From assembly GCA_030151225.1 (NCBI GenBank), contig JASLEG010000248.1:1-15720 (forward strand): a stretch of DNA of 15,720 nt. The letters run 5' to 3'. Origin of the DNA: Burkholderia sp. Its GTDB lineage: Bacteria; Pseudomonadota; Gammaproteobacteria; Burkholderiales; Burkholderiaceae. Made by a program: the position numbers and the translations under genes. Of this stretch, positions 5,499 to 14,437 are shown piece after piece. The notes beneath the pieces were generated by a model that was not told the origin of the DNA, searched no databases, and saw only the letters and a list, made by a program, of their open reading frames with translations. The stretch's first letter is position 1, and every line of letters starts with the position of its first letter.

Positions 5499-8477
5499 AT
5501 GGCGAGTAACAACGTAGCCCAATTTGCCGCGGAACTGAAAATGCCTGCTGGTGTGCTGCTCGAGCAGCTGCAGGCAGCGGGCGTCCAGAAAGCGAGTGAA
5601 GACGATGCGCTGTCGGAAACCGACAAGGCGCGTCTGCTCGATCATTTGCGTAAATCGCACGGCTCGTCCGACGCCGACAAGCGCAAGATCACGCTGACCC
5701 GCCGGCATACGTCGGAAATCAAGCAATCCGACGGGACGGGTAAGGCTCGCACCATTCAGGTCGAGGTGCGCAAGAAGCGGACGTTCGTGAAGCGTGACGA
5801 CGTCGCAGAAAATGGCGTCGACGCGGGTCAGGATCAGGCCGACGACGCAGCGGCCGACGCCGATCTCAAGCGCCGCGAGGAAGAAGCGCGCCGCGAGGCC
5901 GAGCTGCTCGAGAAGCAGGCGCAGGAACTGCGCGAGCGCCAGGAGCGCCTCGAGCGCGAGGAAGCGGAGCGTCGGGCTCGCGAGGAAGCGGCCGAAGCCG
6001 AGCGTCGTCGCGCCGAGGAAGAAGCGGCCTCGAAGCGCGCGGCTGCCGCCGCTGTGGTCCAGCAGCAGGCCGCCGCGCAGCAGGCCGCCGCCGAACAGGC
6101 AGCGCGTGTCCAGCAGCCCGCGGCAGTGCAACCGGCTGCCGGCGCGGCCGAACCGGCAGCGCACTCGTCGCAGGACGAGGAGCGCGCCGCGGCAGAGCGC
6201 ACGGCACAGCGTGAAGCGGCCAGGAAGGCCGAGGATGCAGCCCGAGAGGCGGCCGACAAGGCACGCGCCGAGCAGGAAGAGATCCGCAAGCGTCGCGAGG
6301 CCGCCGAGGCCGAAGCGCGCGCGATCCGCGAGATGATGGCCACGCCGCGTCGCGCGCAGGTCAAGGCACCGGAACCGGTCAAGCCGGCCGAGCCGCCCAA
6401 GACCGCCGAGGCCAAGGGCACGCTGCACAAGCCGGCCAAGCCGGCCGGTGAGGCGGGCGCGCGTCCGGCCAACGCAGCGGCGAAGAAGCCCGCTGCTGCG
6501 CCGGCGAACGCCAGTACCACCACGGCACCGGGTGCGGGCGACCGCAACAAGAAGCCGGGCGCGGGCAAGGGTGGCTGGCAGGACGACGCCTCGAAGCGTC
6601 GCGGCATCAAGACCCGCGGCGATTCGAGCGGTGGCGTGGACCGTGGCTGGCGCGGCGGCCCGAAGGGTCGCGGCCGTCACCAGGACAGCGGTTCGTCGTT
6701 CCAGGCGCCGACCGAGCCGGTGGTGCGCGAAGTGCACGTGCCGGAAACCATCTCCGTGGCCGATCTCGCCCACAAGATGTCGGTGAAGGCGTCCGAAGTC
6801 ATCAAGATCATGATGAAGCTCGGCCAGATGGTCACGATCAACCAGGTGCTGGACCAGGAAACGGCGATGATCATCGTCGAGGAACTGGGCCACCGCGCGG
6901 TAGCGGCCAAGCTCGACGATCCGGAAGCGTTGCTCGTCGAGGGTGAAGTCGGCGTCGATGCGGAGCAACTGCCGCGTCCGCCGGTCGTCACCGTGATGGG
7001 TCACGTCGACCATGGCAAGACCTCGCTGCTCGACTACATCCGCCGCGCGAAGGTCGCGGCGGGCGAAGCGGGTGGTATCACGCAGCACATCGGCGCCTAT
7101 CACGTCGAAACGCCGCGTGGCGTGGTCACCTTCCTCGACACTCCGGGTCACGAGGCCTTCACGGCCATGCGTGCTCGCGGTGCGAAGGCGACCGACATCG
7201 TGATTCTGGTGGTGGCAGCCGACGACGGCGTGATGCCGCAGACGAAGGAAGCCATCTCGCACGCCAAGGCGGGCGGGGTGCCGATCGTCGTCGCGATCAA
7301 CAAGATCGACAAGCCGGATGCGAATCTGGACCGGGTCAAGCAGGAACTCGTCGCCGAAGGCGTCGTGCCGGAAGAATACGGCGGCGAATCGCCGTTCGTG
7401 CCGGTGTCGGCCAAGACGGGTGCAGGCATCGACGATCTGCTCGAAAACGTGCTGCTGCAGGCCGAAGTGCTGGAACTGAAGGCACCGGTCGAGGCGCCGG
7501 CCAAGGGCATCGTGATCGAAGCGAAGCTCGACAAGGGCAAGGGCCCGGTCGCGACGGTGCTGGTGCAGTCGGGCACGCTGTCGCGCGGCGATGTGGTGCT
7601 GGCGGGTACGGCTTACGGCCGCGTGCGGGCGATGCTCGACGAGAACGGCAAGCCGACCAAGGCGGCGGGTCCGTCGATCCCGGTGGAAATCCAGGGTCTG
7701 TCGGAAGTGCCGGGCGCGGGCGAGGAAGTGATCGTGCTGCCGGACGAGCGCAAGGCGCGCGAAATCGCGCTGTTCCGTCAGGGCAAGTTCCGCGACGTCA
7801 AGCTGGCCAAGCAGCAGGCGGCCAAGCTCGAAAGCATGCTCGAGCAGATGGGCGAGGGCGAGGTGCAGAACCTGCCCCTCATCATCAAGGCCGACGTGCA
7901 GGGTTCGCAGGAAGCGCTGGTGCAGTCGCTGCTCAAGCTGTCGACCGACGAAGTGCGCGTGCAGATCGTGCACAGCGCGGTGGGCGGCATCAGCGAAAGC
8001 GACGTCAACCTGGCCACGGCCTCGAAGGCGGTCATCATCGGCTTCAACACGCGTGCCGATGCTCAGGCCCGCAAGGTGGCCGAGTCGAACGGCATCGACA
8101 TCCGTTACTACAACATCATCTATGACGCAGTGGATGAGGTGAAGGCGGCGATGTCGGGCATGCTGGCGCCGGAAAAGCGCGAGATCATCACGGGCACGGT
8201 GGAAGTGCGCCAGGTCATCAAGGTGCCGAAGGTCGGCCTGGTGGCGGGTTGTATGGTCACGGACGGTGTGGTCAAGCGCTCGTCGTCGGTGCGCGTGCTG
8301 CGCAACAACGTGGTCATCTTCACGGGCGAGCTCGATTCGCTCAAGCGCTTCAAGGACGACGTGAAGGAAGTGAAGCAGGGCTTCGAGTGCGGCATGTCGA
8401 TCAAGAACTTCAACGACGTCGTCGAAGGCGATCAGTTCGAAGTGTTCGAGGTCACGGAAGTCGCCCGGACGCTGTAA
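5499..8477 (+). CDS. infB: translation initiation factor IF-2
   Basis: IF-2 is the GTPase that brings formyl-methionyl-tRNA to the 30S subunit and drives 50S joining. The 992 residues are longer than E. coli IF-2 (890). A first IF2_N domain spans about residues 1-55. A long charged Glu/Arg/Ala region (about 120-300, likely helical) and a Pro/Ala/Lys linker follow. A second IF2_N domain lies at about 411-466. The G domain shows G1 GHVDHGKT (501-508), G2 GGITQHIGAY, G3 DTPGH (547-551), G4 NKID (601-604) and G5 SAKTG (637-641). Domains II, III and the tRNA-binding IV follow, ending at VFEVTEVARTL. The ATG at 5499 has AAGAGG 5 bases upstream. A second ATG at 5495 is out of frame. Internal starts giving shorter isoforms, known in E. 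coli, were not resolved. Confidence 0.98.
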   Translation: MASNNVAQFAAELKMPAGVLLEQLQAAGVQKASEDDALSETDKARLLDHLRKSHGSSDADKRKITLTRRHTSEIKQSDGTGKARTIQVEVRKKRTFVKRDDVAENGVDAGQDQADDAAADADLKRREEEARREAELLEKQAQELRERQERLEREEAERRAREEAAEAERRRAEEEAASKRAAAAAVVQQQAAAQQAAAEQAARVQQPAAVQPAAGAAEPAAHSSQDEERAAAERTAQREAARKAEDAAREAADKARAEQEEIRKRREAAEAEARAIREMMATPRRAQVKAPEPVKPAEPPKTAEAKGTLHKPAKPAGEAGARPANAAAKKPAAAPANASTTTAPGAGDRNKKPGAGKGGWQDDASKRRGIKTRGDSSGGVDRGWRGGPKGRGRHQDSGSSFQAPTEPVVREVHVPETISVADLAHKMSVKASEVIKIMMKLGQMVTINQVLDQETAMIIVEELGHRAVAAKLDDPEALLVEGEVGVDAEQLPRPPVVTVMGHVDHGKTSLLDYIRRAKVAAGEAGGITQHIGAYHVETPRGVVTFLDTPGHEAFTAMRARGAKATDIVILVVAADDGVMPQTKEAISHAKAGGVPIVVAINKIDKPDANLDRVKQELVAEGVVPEEYGGESPFVPVSAKTGAGIDDLLENVLLQAEVLELKAPVEAPAKGIVIEAKLDKGKGPVATVLVQSGTLSRGDVVLAGTAYGRVRAMLDENGKPTKAAGPSIPVEIQGLSEVPGAGEEVIVLPDERKAREIALFRQGKFRDVKLAKQQAAKLESMLEQMGEGEVQNLPLIIKADVQGSQEALVQSLLKLSTDEVRVQIVHSAVGGISESDVNLATASKAVIIGFNTRADAQARKVAESNGIDIRYYNIIYDAVDEVKAAMSGMLAPEKREIITGTVEVRQVIKVPKVGLVAGCMVTDGVVKRSSSVRVLRNNVVIFTGELDSLKRFKDDVKEVKQGFECGMSIKNFNDVVEGDQFEVFEVTEVARTL

Positions 8478-8494
8478 GGCCGGCGTGAATGCCG

Positions 8495-8532
8495 ATGGGC
8501 GGGGCAGGCGTGGGCCTGTCCCGCCCATTTTT
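8495..8532 (+). terminator. strong intrinsic terminator after infB
   Basis: A 14-bp stem with one G-U pair joins 8495-8508 (ATGGGCGGGGCAGG) and 8515-8528 (CCTGTCCCGCCCAT) around a 6-base loop, followed by T's to 8532. It begins 18 bases after the infB stop and separates infB from rbfA-truB. Confidence 0.85.
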
Positions 8533-8585
8533 CATGGCGACGACGCTCGCGTCGCCCGGTCGATGAACGCAATGACGGATTTACC

Positions 8586-8954
8586 ATGACGAAGAAACGT
8601 ACTTCTCCCAATCGCAACGTGCAGATTGCCGACCAGATCCAGCGCGATCTGTCCGAGCTGATCATGCGCGAAGTGAAAGACCCGCGGATCGGCATCGTGA
8701 CGATCCAGAGCGTCGAGCTGACACCCGATTACGCGCACGCGAAGGTGTTCTTCACGGCGCTGACGGGCGACCCGATGCAGACCCAGGACGCGCTGAACCA
8801 CGCGGCCGGCCATCTTCACAACCTGCTGTTCAAGCGCCTGCACATCCACACCGTGCCCACGCTGCATTTCCATTACGACAAGACCATCGAGAAGGCGGTC
8901 GAGATGTCGCGTCTGATCGAACAGGCGAACTCGACGCGCGCGAAGGACGACTGA
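8586..8954 (+). CDS. rbfA: 30S ribosome-binding factor A (RbfA)
   Basis: RbfA is a small KH-fold protein that binds the 30S subunit near helix 1 of 16S rRNA during late assembly and cold adaptation. The 122 residues match the family size. The signature DPRIGIVTIQSVELTPDYAHAKVF sits at about residues 32-55, and the helix LNHAAGHLHNLLFKRLHIHTVPTLHFHYD follows. The N-terminus RTSPNRNVQIADQIQRDLSELI is typical. The ribosome binding site is poor (CGGA about 7 bases before the ATG). A strong terminator lies 53 bases upstream and I see no clear promoter in the gap, so expression may rely on read-through or an unseen promoter. truB follows after 26 bases. Confidence 0.95.
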   Translation: MTKKRTSPNRNVQIADQIQRDLSELIMREVKDPRIGIVTIQSVELTPDYAHAKVFFTALTGDPMQTQDALNHAAGHLHNLLFKRLHIHTVPTLHFHYDKTIEKAVEMSRLIEQANSTRAKDD

Positions 8955-8980
8955 GCCGCGCCCACGCTGCCGATTTCGCC

Positions 8981-9922
8981 ATGACGACTGCTCCCCAACG
9001 CCCGCGCGTGCCGCGCCGCATGCTCGACGGCGTGCTGCTGCTGGACAAGCCGATCGGCCTGTCCAGCAACGATGCGCTGATCCGTGCCAAGCGCCTCTAT
9101 CTCGCGAAGAAGGCGGGCCACACCGGCACGCTCGATCCGCTCGCCACCGGCCTGCTGCCGCTCTGCTTCGGCGAGGCCACCAAGTTCTCCCAGGATCTGC
9201 TCGAGGCCGACAAGACCTACGAGGCCACAATGCGGCTCGGCATTCGCACCGCCACCGGCGATGCCGAGGGCGAGGCGATCGAGACGCGCGAGGTGCGGGC
9301 CGATCGCGCCGCGATCGAGGCGGTGCTGCCGCGCTTTCTCGGCGAGATCGTGCAGGTGCCGCCGATGTATTCGGCGCTCAAGCGCGACGGCAAGCCGCTC
9401 TACGAATATGCCCGCGCGGGGCAGACCGTCGAGCGCGAAGGCCGGCAGGTCACGATCCTCGCGCTCGACCTGCTCGACTGCGCGCTGCCGGACGTGACGT
9501 TCCGCGTGACCTGCAGCAAGGGCACCTACGTGCGCACGCTGGCCGAGGACATCGGCGAGGCGCTCGGCTGCGGCGCGCATCTGGTGGCGCTGCGACGCAC
9601 CGGAGTGGGCGCGCTCACGCTCGAGCACGCGGTCACGCTCGACGCGCTGTCCGACGCCGAGGCGAGCGAGCGCGATGCCTGGCTGCAGCCGGTCGATGCG
9701 CTGCTGTCGACGTTCGCGCGCGTGACGCTCGATGCCGACGAGGCGAAGCGCTTTCGTCACGGCCAGCGCCTGCGGATCGCCGCGGCGCTTGCGACAGGCA
9801 TCGAGGAGGGCGCGCGCGTGCGCGTGTATGACGACACCGGGCGCCTGCTCGGCGTGGCACGCCTGAACGACGGCGTGCTCGCACCCGAACGGCTCGTGGT
9901 CACCGGCGAGGCCGCCGGCTGA
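8981..9922 (+). CDS. truB: tRNA pseudouridine(55) synthase TruB
   Basis: TruB makes the universal pseudouridine 55 in the T-loop of tRNAs. The 313 residues match the family. Visible motifs: DGVLLLDKPIGLSSN (residues 16-30); the catalytic loop GHTGTLDPLATGLL with catalytic Asp52; the active-site Tyr80 in ADKTYEA; the substrate-contact block QVPPMYSALKRDGKPLYEYAR; and CSKGTYVRTLAEDIGEALG. A PUA-like C-terminal segment begins near ADEAKRFRHGQRLRI. The ATG at 8981 has no clear Shine-Dalgarno, perhaps because it is coupled to rbfA 26 bases upstream. In E. coli rpsO and pnp follow truB; here the cluster ends in a terminator. Confidence 0.97.
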   Translation: MTTAPQRPRVPRRMLDGVLLLDKPIGLSSNDALIRAKRLYLAKKAGHTGTLDPLATGLLPLCFGEATKFSQDLLEADKTYEATMRLGIRTATGDAEGEAIETREVRADRAAIEAVLPRFLGEIVQVPPMYSALKRDGKPLYEYARAGQTVEREGRQVTILALDLLDCALPDVTFRVTCSKGTYVRTLAEDIGEALGCGAHLVALRRTGVGALTLEHAVTLDALSDAEASERDAWLQPVDALLSTFARVTLDADEAKRFRHGQRLRIAAALATGIEEGARVRVYDDTGRLLGVARLNDGVLAPERLVVTGEAAG

Positions 9923-9961
9923 GTTGCCGGCCGACGACTCGCAGGCTTTCTCCGGCCGATA

Positions 9962-9994
9962 AAAAAACACCCGATCTCCGATCGGGTGTTTTTT
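9962..9994. terminator. bidirectional terminator between truB and the emrB-like gene
   Basis: The stem ACACCCGAT (9967-9975) with ATCGGGTGT (9981-9989) closes the loop CTCCG. It is flanked by seven A on the left (9961-9967) and a T run on the right (9989-9994). It therefore terminates the + strand truB transcript and the - strand efflux operon, whose last gene stops at 10029. Confidence 0.92.
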
Positions 9995-10028
9995 CTTGTG
10001 CGGACAGGCCGTTGGAGCTTTCGCCGTC

Positions 10029-11591
10029 TCAGTGCGCCGCGGACGCCGCCGCGCTCGAATCGCCGCCGCCGGCCTTCTCCGGCTTGGTGATCCACACCAG
10101 CGCGATCAGCACCACGAACACCAGTGACGACAGATAGAACAGGTCGTTCACGCCGAGCTGCGCGGCCTGCTGCGTGGCCATCTGGTTGATCAGCCCGTGC
10201 GCCTGCTCCTCGCTCAGGCCGAGGTTGCGCATCTGCGTGACGGTCTGGTTGAAGATCGGGTTGTAGACGTTGGTCTGCTCGACGATCTGCGCGTGGTGGA
10301 AGTTGTTGCGGTGGTCCCACGCGGTCTGGAAGATCGAGGTGCCGATGCCCCCGAACATGATCCGCACGAAGTTCGACAGGCCCGAGGCGGCCGGAATCCG
10401 GTTGCCGGGCAGCCCCGACAGCGTGATCGACACCAGCGGGATGAAGAAGCCCGCCATCGCGATGCCCTGCACGAAGGTCGGCAGCATCAGCGACCATTCG
10501 TCGACGCCGGTGGTGTAGCGCGAGCGCATCCAGAAGCACAGCGCGAAGGTCAGGAACGCAGCGGTGGCGATGTAGCGCGGATCGGTGCGCGGCAGATACT
10601 TGCCGGTCAGCGGCGAGAGCAGGATCGCGAAGAAGCCTACTGGTGCGAGCACCAGCCCGGCGTCGGTGGCCGTGTAGCCGATCTGCGTCTGCAGCCACAG
10701 CGGCAGCAGCACCAGATTGCCGAAATACAGCCCGTAGCCGACCGACAGCGCGATCGTGCCGCCGCTGAAATTGCGCTTCGCGAACAGCGACAGGTCCACC
10801 ACCGGATGTTCGGCCGTCAGCTCCCAGATCACGAAGGCCGTGAAGGCGATCACCGCGGTCAGCGCCAGCACCACGATCGTGGTGGAGGCGAACCAGTCGA
10901 GATCCTTGCCCTTGTCTAGCATGACCTGCAGCGAGCCCACCCAGATCACCAGCAGTGCGAGGCCGACGCCGTCGATCGGCGCGCGGCGCGTGACCGATTC
11001 GCGGTTGCGGTAGATCATCGTGGTCACGATCGCGGCGGCGATGCCCACCGGGATGTTCACGTAGAAGATCCACGGCCACGAATAGTTGTCCGAGATCCAG
11101 CCGCCGAGAATCGGCCCCGCCACCGGCGCGATCAGCGTGGTCATCGCCCACAGCGCGAGCGCCATCGGCGCCCGCGCGCGTGGATAGCTCGACAGCAGCA
11201 GCGACTGCGAGAGCGGAATCATCGGCCCGGCCACCGCGCCCTGGATCACGCGCGAGACGAGCAGGAACGGCAACGTCGGCGCGAGCCCGCACAGCCACGA
11301 CGAGATCACGAACAGCACGATCGAGGCGATGAACAGGCGCACCTGGCCGATCCGGTCGGTGAGCCAGCCCGTCAGTGGCACCGAGATCGCATTGGCGACC
11401 GCGAACGAGGTGATGACCCAGGTGCCCTGATCGGACGACACGCCGAGGTCGCCCGAGATGGTGGGAATCGCGACGTTCGCGATCGAGGTGTCGAGCACGT
11501 TCATGAACACCGCGAGCGACACCGCGATCGTGCCGAGCACGAGCTGCCCGCCTTCGAGCGGCGGATGAGTGATGTGTTGTGGCGTGGCCAT
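10029..11591 (-). CDS. emrB: EmrB-like multidrug efflux MFS transporter (DHA2, 14 TM)
   Basis: This is a proton-driven inner-membrane drug exporter of the major facilitator superfamily, DHA2 (EmrB/QacA) branch. The 520 residues show about 14 hydrophobic segments. The DHA2 signature LDTSIANVAIPTI starts at residue 33. Motif A, GWLTDRIGQVRLF, is at 75-87. Motif B lies around RVIQGAVAGP, with Arg114. The antiporter motif C, APVAGPILGGWI, is at 155-166. A soluble loop with NNFHHAQIVEQTN lies between the last two helices, as in EmrB. The Ala/Ser/Gly-rich C-terminus is not conserved. It starts 18 bases after the adaptor gene; GGGA lies in the short gap. In the operon it is the pump of a tripartite system with the adaptor and outer-membrane genes upstream. 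The substrate cannot be told from sequence; hydrophobic drugs or uncouplers are the family's usual range. Confidence 0.93.
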   Translation of the reverse strand: MATPQHITHPPLEGGQLVLGTIAVSLAVFMNVLDTSIANVAIPTISGDLGVSSDQGTWVITSFAVANAISVPLTGWLTDRIGQVRLFIASIVLFVISSWLCGLAPTLPFLLVSRVIQGAVAGPMIPLSQSLLLSSYPRARAPMALALWAMTTLIAPVAGPILGGWISDNYSWPWIFYVNIPVGIAAAIVTTMIYRNRESVTRRAPIDGVGLALLVIWVGSLQVMLDKGKDLDWFASTTIVVLALTAVIAFTAFVIWELTAEHPVVDLSLFAKRNFSGGTIALSVGYGLYFGNLVLLPLWLQTQIGYTATDAGLVLAPVGFFAILLSPLTGKYLPRTDPRYIATAAFLTFALCFWMRSRYTTGVDEWSLMLPTFVQGIAMAGFFIPLVSITLSGLPGNRIPAASGLSNFVRIMFGGIGTSIFQTAWDHRNNFHHAQIVEQTNVYNPIFNQTVTQMRNLGLSEEQAHGLINQMATQQAAQLGVNDLFYLSSLVFVVLIALVWITKPEKAGGGDSSAAASAAH

Positions 11592-11609
11592 GCGCGTCGT
11601 CCCGGGCGC

Positions 11610-12812
11610 TTACTTCGCGGCCTGTTTCGGTGCGGCGGCGCTGCCCGCGCCGCCGGCGTTTTCGGCGATGATGCGGGCGATCTCGGCATCGGCCTCGTCG
11701 CCGTATTTCGCGAATACGTCGGTTTGATAGACGGTGTTCGGCACGGTGCCGAGCTGGCCGCCCTGATCGCTGCGGATGTCCACGTCGACCTGCATCGACA
11801 GGCCGATGCGCAGCGGATGCTTGTCGAGCTCCTGCGGGTCGAGCGCGATGCGCACCGGCAGGCGCTGCACCACCTTGATCCAGTTGCCCGTGGCGTTCTG
11901 CGCCGGCAGCAGGGAGAAGGCCGAACCCGTGCCGGCCGAGAAGCCCACCACCTTGCCGTGGTACTTGACCGACGAGCCGTAGATGTCGGCCGTCAGCTCG
12001 ACCGGCTGGCCGATGCGCATGTGCGTGAGCTGCACTTCCTTGAAGTTCGCGTCCACCCACACGCCGTTCAGCGGCACCACCGACATCAGCGGCGTGCCCG
12101 GCGCGACGCGCTGGCCGACCTGCACCGAGCGCTTGGCCACGTAGCCGGTGACCGGTGCGGGCAGCACGTTGCGCGCGTTGTTCAGATAGGCGTCGCGCAC
12201 CTTGGCCGCGGCGGCCAGCACGTTCGGGTGATCGGCGATCGTGGTGTTGGCGGTCAGTGCTCGGTTCGAGGCGAGCTGCTGCTGGGCGGCGTCGACCGAG
12301 GCCTGCGCGGCCTTCACGGCGTCGCGCGCGTGCGAGATCTCTTCCTGCGACACGGCGCCGGTCTGCGCGACGGCCAGGCGGCGGCGCAGATCGTCCTGCG
12401 CCTTCGAGAGGTCCGACTGGCGCAGCGTGACCTGGGCACGGTACTGGTCGTCGTTGACGAACAGGCCGCGCACCTGGCGCACCGTCTGCGCGAGATTCGC
12501 CTCGGCCTGCTGCAGCGCGACCTGCGCGTCGGCCGGGTCAAGCTTCACGAGCGGCTGGCCGGCCTGGATCGTCTGCGTGTCGTCGGCGTTCACGGCGATC
12601 ACGGTGCCGGTGACCTGCGGCGTGATCTGCACCACGTTGCCGTTCACGTACGCGTCGTCGGTGTCTTCATGGAAGCGCGCGACGAGGAAGTAATACAGGC
12701 CGTACGCGATCGCGGCGATCACGACGATCACGGCGAGCAGCGCCAACATGCGCTTGCGTTTCGAGTTGCCCGGCTTCGGTGCGCCGGCTGCTTGCTGTTG
12801 CGGTTCGCTCAT
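11610..12812 (-). CDS. emrA: EmrA-like membrane fusion (HlyD-type) adaptor
   Basis: This periplasmic adaptor links the inner-membrane pump to the outer-membrane channel. The 400 residues begin with a short cytoplasmic segment ending in KRKR, then one membrane helix at about 22-45. Then comes the barrel/lipoyl half with DTDDAYVNGNVVQITPQVTGTV, diagnostic for EmrA/HlyD proteins. A long alpha-hairpin follows (about 95-200, with QAEANLAQTVRQV and DAVKAAQASVDAAQQQLAS), then the second lipoyl half APVTGYVAKRSVQVGQRVAPGTPLM and a beta-barrel with VWVDANFKEVQL. The Ala-rich C-terminus has no known role. GGAG lies 9 bases before the ATG. It follows the outer-membrane gene by 68 bases and precedes the pump by 18, so all are probably one transcript. 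Confidence 0.93.
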   Translation of the reverse strand: MSEPQQQAAGAPKPGNSKRKRMLALLAVIVVIAAIAYGLYYFLVARFHEDTDDAYVNGNVVQITPQVTGTVIAVNADDTQTIQAGQPLVKLDPADAQVALQQAEANLAQTVRQVRGLFVNDDQYRAQVTLRQSDLSKAQDDLRRRLAVAQTGAVSQEEISHARDAVKAAQASVDAAQQQLASNRALTANTTIADHPNVLAAAAKVRDAYLNNARNVLPAPVTGYVAKRSVQVGQRVAPGTPLMSVVPLNGVWVDANFKEVQLTHMRIGQPVELTADIYGSSVKYHGKVVGFSAGTGSAFSLLPAQNATGNWIKVVQRLPVRIALDPQELDKHPLRIGLSMQVDVDIRSDQGGQLGTVPNTVYQTDVFAKYGDEADAEIARIIAENAGGAGSAAAPKQAAK

Positions 12813-12880
12813 GGCGAGGTTCTCCGTCGATTCTTGTCGGTGGTGCGTACGAGGTCAGGCGAGGGCGGTCGCGGCGGGCA

Positions 12881-14422
12881 TCATTGCGACGCCTGCTGCG
12901 TGGCGGTCGCGCCGGATGCGGCGTTCGAGGCGGTGGCCGATGCGGCTGCGGCCGGCGTGGCGGCCAGCGGCGTCTGCGTGGCGTCGAAGCCGCCGCCGAG
13001 CGCCTTGATCAGGCCGATCTGCATGTCGCGACGGCGCATCACGAGATTCGTCACGCTCTGCTCGGCCGCGAGGCGGTTGATGTCGGCGCTGAGCACCAGC
13101 AGTTGCGGCGACAGGCCGGCCTTGTAGCGGATCACGGCGAGATCGTAGGCATGCGTCGAGGCGTCGAGCGCGCGCTGCGCGTCGCCGGTCTGGCGGTCGA
13201 TCGCGCGGATCGAGGCGACCTGCGTGGCCACGTCGTTGAGGGCGCTCACCAGCGTCTGGTTGTAGTTCGCCACGCTGAGGTCGTAGTCGGCGTAGGTGCC
13301 CTTCAGCTTCGCGCGCAGCGCACCGCCGTAGAAGATCGGCAGATGGATCGCCGGGCCGAATTGCGCCTGGCGGCTCGCGAATTTCAGAAACTGGCCCCAG
13401 CCGAACGCATCGAAGCCGAAGCCGGCCGCGAGATTGACGTCGGGGAAGAACTCCGCCTTGGTTTCGTTCACGTCGGCGAGCTTCGCCTCGACCTGCCAGC
13501 GCGCGGCCACGATGTCGGGCCGGCGCGAGACCAGATCGGCCGGGATGTTGCCGGGCAGCGTGACGGCGCTGCCCGCTTGCAGCACCGGGTTGGCGATCGC
13601 GAGGCCGCGGTCCGGGCCCTTGCCGAGCAGCGCCGCGAGCTGGTAGCGCACGGTGGCGATCTGGCCGTCGAGGTCGGACAGCGTCGACTGGCTGGTGGCC
13701 ACGTTGCCGCGCGCGGTCTGGCGCTCAACGTTGGTGTCGAGCCCGGCGCCCACGCGGCCCTCGGTGATCTTGCCGACCGTCTCGCGGTTGCTGATCTCGC
13801 GCTGGGCGATGTCGCGCAGCGCGTACAGCTGCGCGAGCTGGTTGTAGGTGCGCGCCAGCGAGGTGGCGAGCGTCACGCGCGCCTGCTGGTATTCGGCCTG
13901 CGCGGCTTTCTGCTGCGAGACGGCCGACTTCAGGCGCTCGCGGTTCTTGCCCCACAGATCGAGCTCCCACGACGCGCTGACGAGCGCGTTGTTCTCGCTG
14001 AACCAGCTGCCGCCGTACGGGGGCGGGAACAGGCCGTTGCCCGAATAGAGCTCGCGGGTCCACGAATACTTGCCGTCGATCTTCGGGAACAGCGTGGCGC
14101 GCGACGACTGGATGTAGGCGGAGGCCTTGGCGATGCGGGCCTGGGCCTCGGCGAGGTTCGGGTTGCTCGCGAGCGCCTCGTCGATCAGCTTCGGCAGCTG
14201 CGGGTCGCCGAACTGCTGCGCCCAGTCCCAGCTCGGCCACTGGCCGCCCTCGGCCGGCAGGCTCTGCGAGGCGTCGAACTGCTCGGCCGGCGCGATGCGC
14301 TTGTCACTGTGGATGCCCATGTAGTTGGCGCAGCCGGCCAGCGCGAACGCGGCCGCGCTGGCCGCGATCACGCCGCGCAACGGCCGTGCGCCGGCCCCCG
14401 TCCCTGAATGGATAGTGGACAT
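12881..14422 (-). CDS. outer-membrane efflux lipoprotein (TolC/NodT family)
   Basis: This is the trimeric outer-membrane channel of the tripartite pump, of the NodT/OprM-like lipoprotein type. From the ATG at 14422 it is 513 residues. A basic N-terminus and hydrophobic stretch (residues 16-30) end in the lipobox LAGC, with Cys31 as the lipidated residue. The mature part holds two outer-membrane efflux repeats: helices such as KLIDEALASNPNLAEAQARI; the membrane strand region near YSWTRELYSGNGLFPPPYGG; and the second repeat from SRRPDIVAARWQVEAKLADV. The tail is Ala/Thr-rich. A GTG at 14470 in frame would add 16 residues, but the ATG has AAGGAA 9 bases upstream and gives a clean signal peptide, so I prefer it. 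Symbols such as oprM or fusA are avoided because the exact orthologue is uncertain. Confidence 0.92.
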   Translation of the reverse strand: MSTIHSGTGAGARPLRGVIAASAAAFALAGCANYMGIHSDKRIAPAEQFDASQSLPAEGGQWPSWDWAQQFGDPQLPKLIDEALASNPNLAEAQARIAKASAYIQSSRATLFPKIDGKYSWTRELYSGNGLFPPPYGGSWFSENNALVSASWELDLWGKNRERLKSAVSQQKAAQAEYQQARVTLATSLARTYNQLAQLYALRDIAQREISNRETVGKITEGRVGAGLDTNVERQTARGNVATSQSTLSDLDGQIATVRYQLAALLGKGPDRGLAIANPVLQAGSAVTLPGNIPADLVSRRPDIVAARWQVEAKLADVNETKAEFFPDVNLAAGFGFDAFGWGQFLKFASRQAQFGPAIHLPIFYGGALRAKLKGTYADYDLSVANYNQTLVSALNDVATQVASIRAIDRQTGDAQRALDASTHAYDLAVIRYKAGLSPQLLVLSADINRLAAEQSVTNLVMRRRDMQIGLIKALGGGFDATQTPLAATPAAAASATASNAASGATATQQASQ

Positions 14423-14425
14423 TGC

Positions 14426-14437
14426 AAGGATTTCCTT
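14426..14437 (-). promoter_or_regulatory. ribosome binding site within a short palindrome
   Basis: On the minus strand AAGGAA (14432-14437) lies 9 bases before the ATG at 14422 and supports that start over the GTG at 14470. The site is part of AAGGA-NN-TCCTT (14426-14437), a 5-bp inverted repeat; its 2-base spacer is too short for an RNA hairpin using all pairs, so it is more likely incidental. Confidence 0.55.

Noticed and set aside
5460..8528. A frame of about 1020 codons on the minus strand opposite infB
   Set aside because: Antisense shadow in GC-rich coding DNA. The product is His/Arg/Leu repetitive, matches no family, and infB on the other strand is certain.
9757..12060. Long minus-strand frame overlapping emrB, emrA and truB
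   Set aside because: It is an alternate frame of the clear emrB and emrA genes, with an Arg/Asp/His-rich product and no family signature.
12779..14407. Long plus-strand frame opposite the outer-membrane lipoprotein gene
   Set aside because: Shadow of the real gene on the other strand; product is Arg/Ala/Val repetitive without domains.
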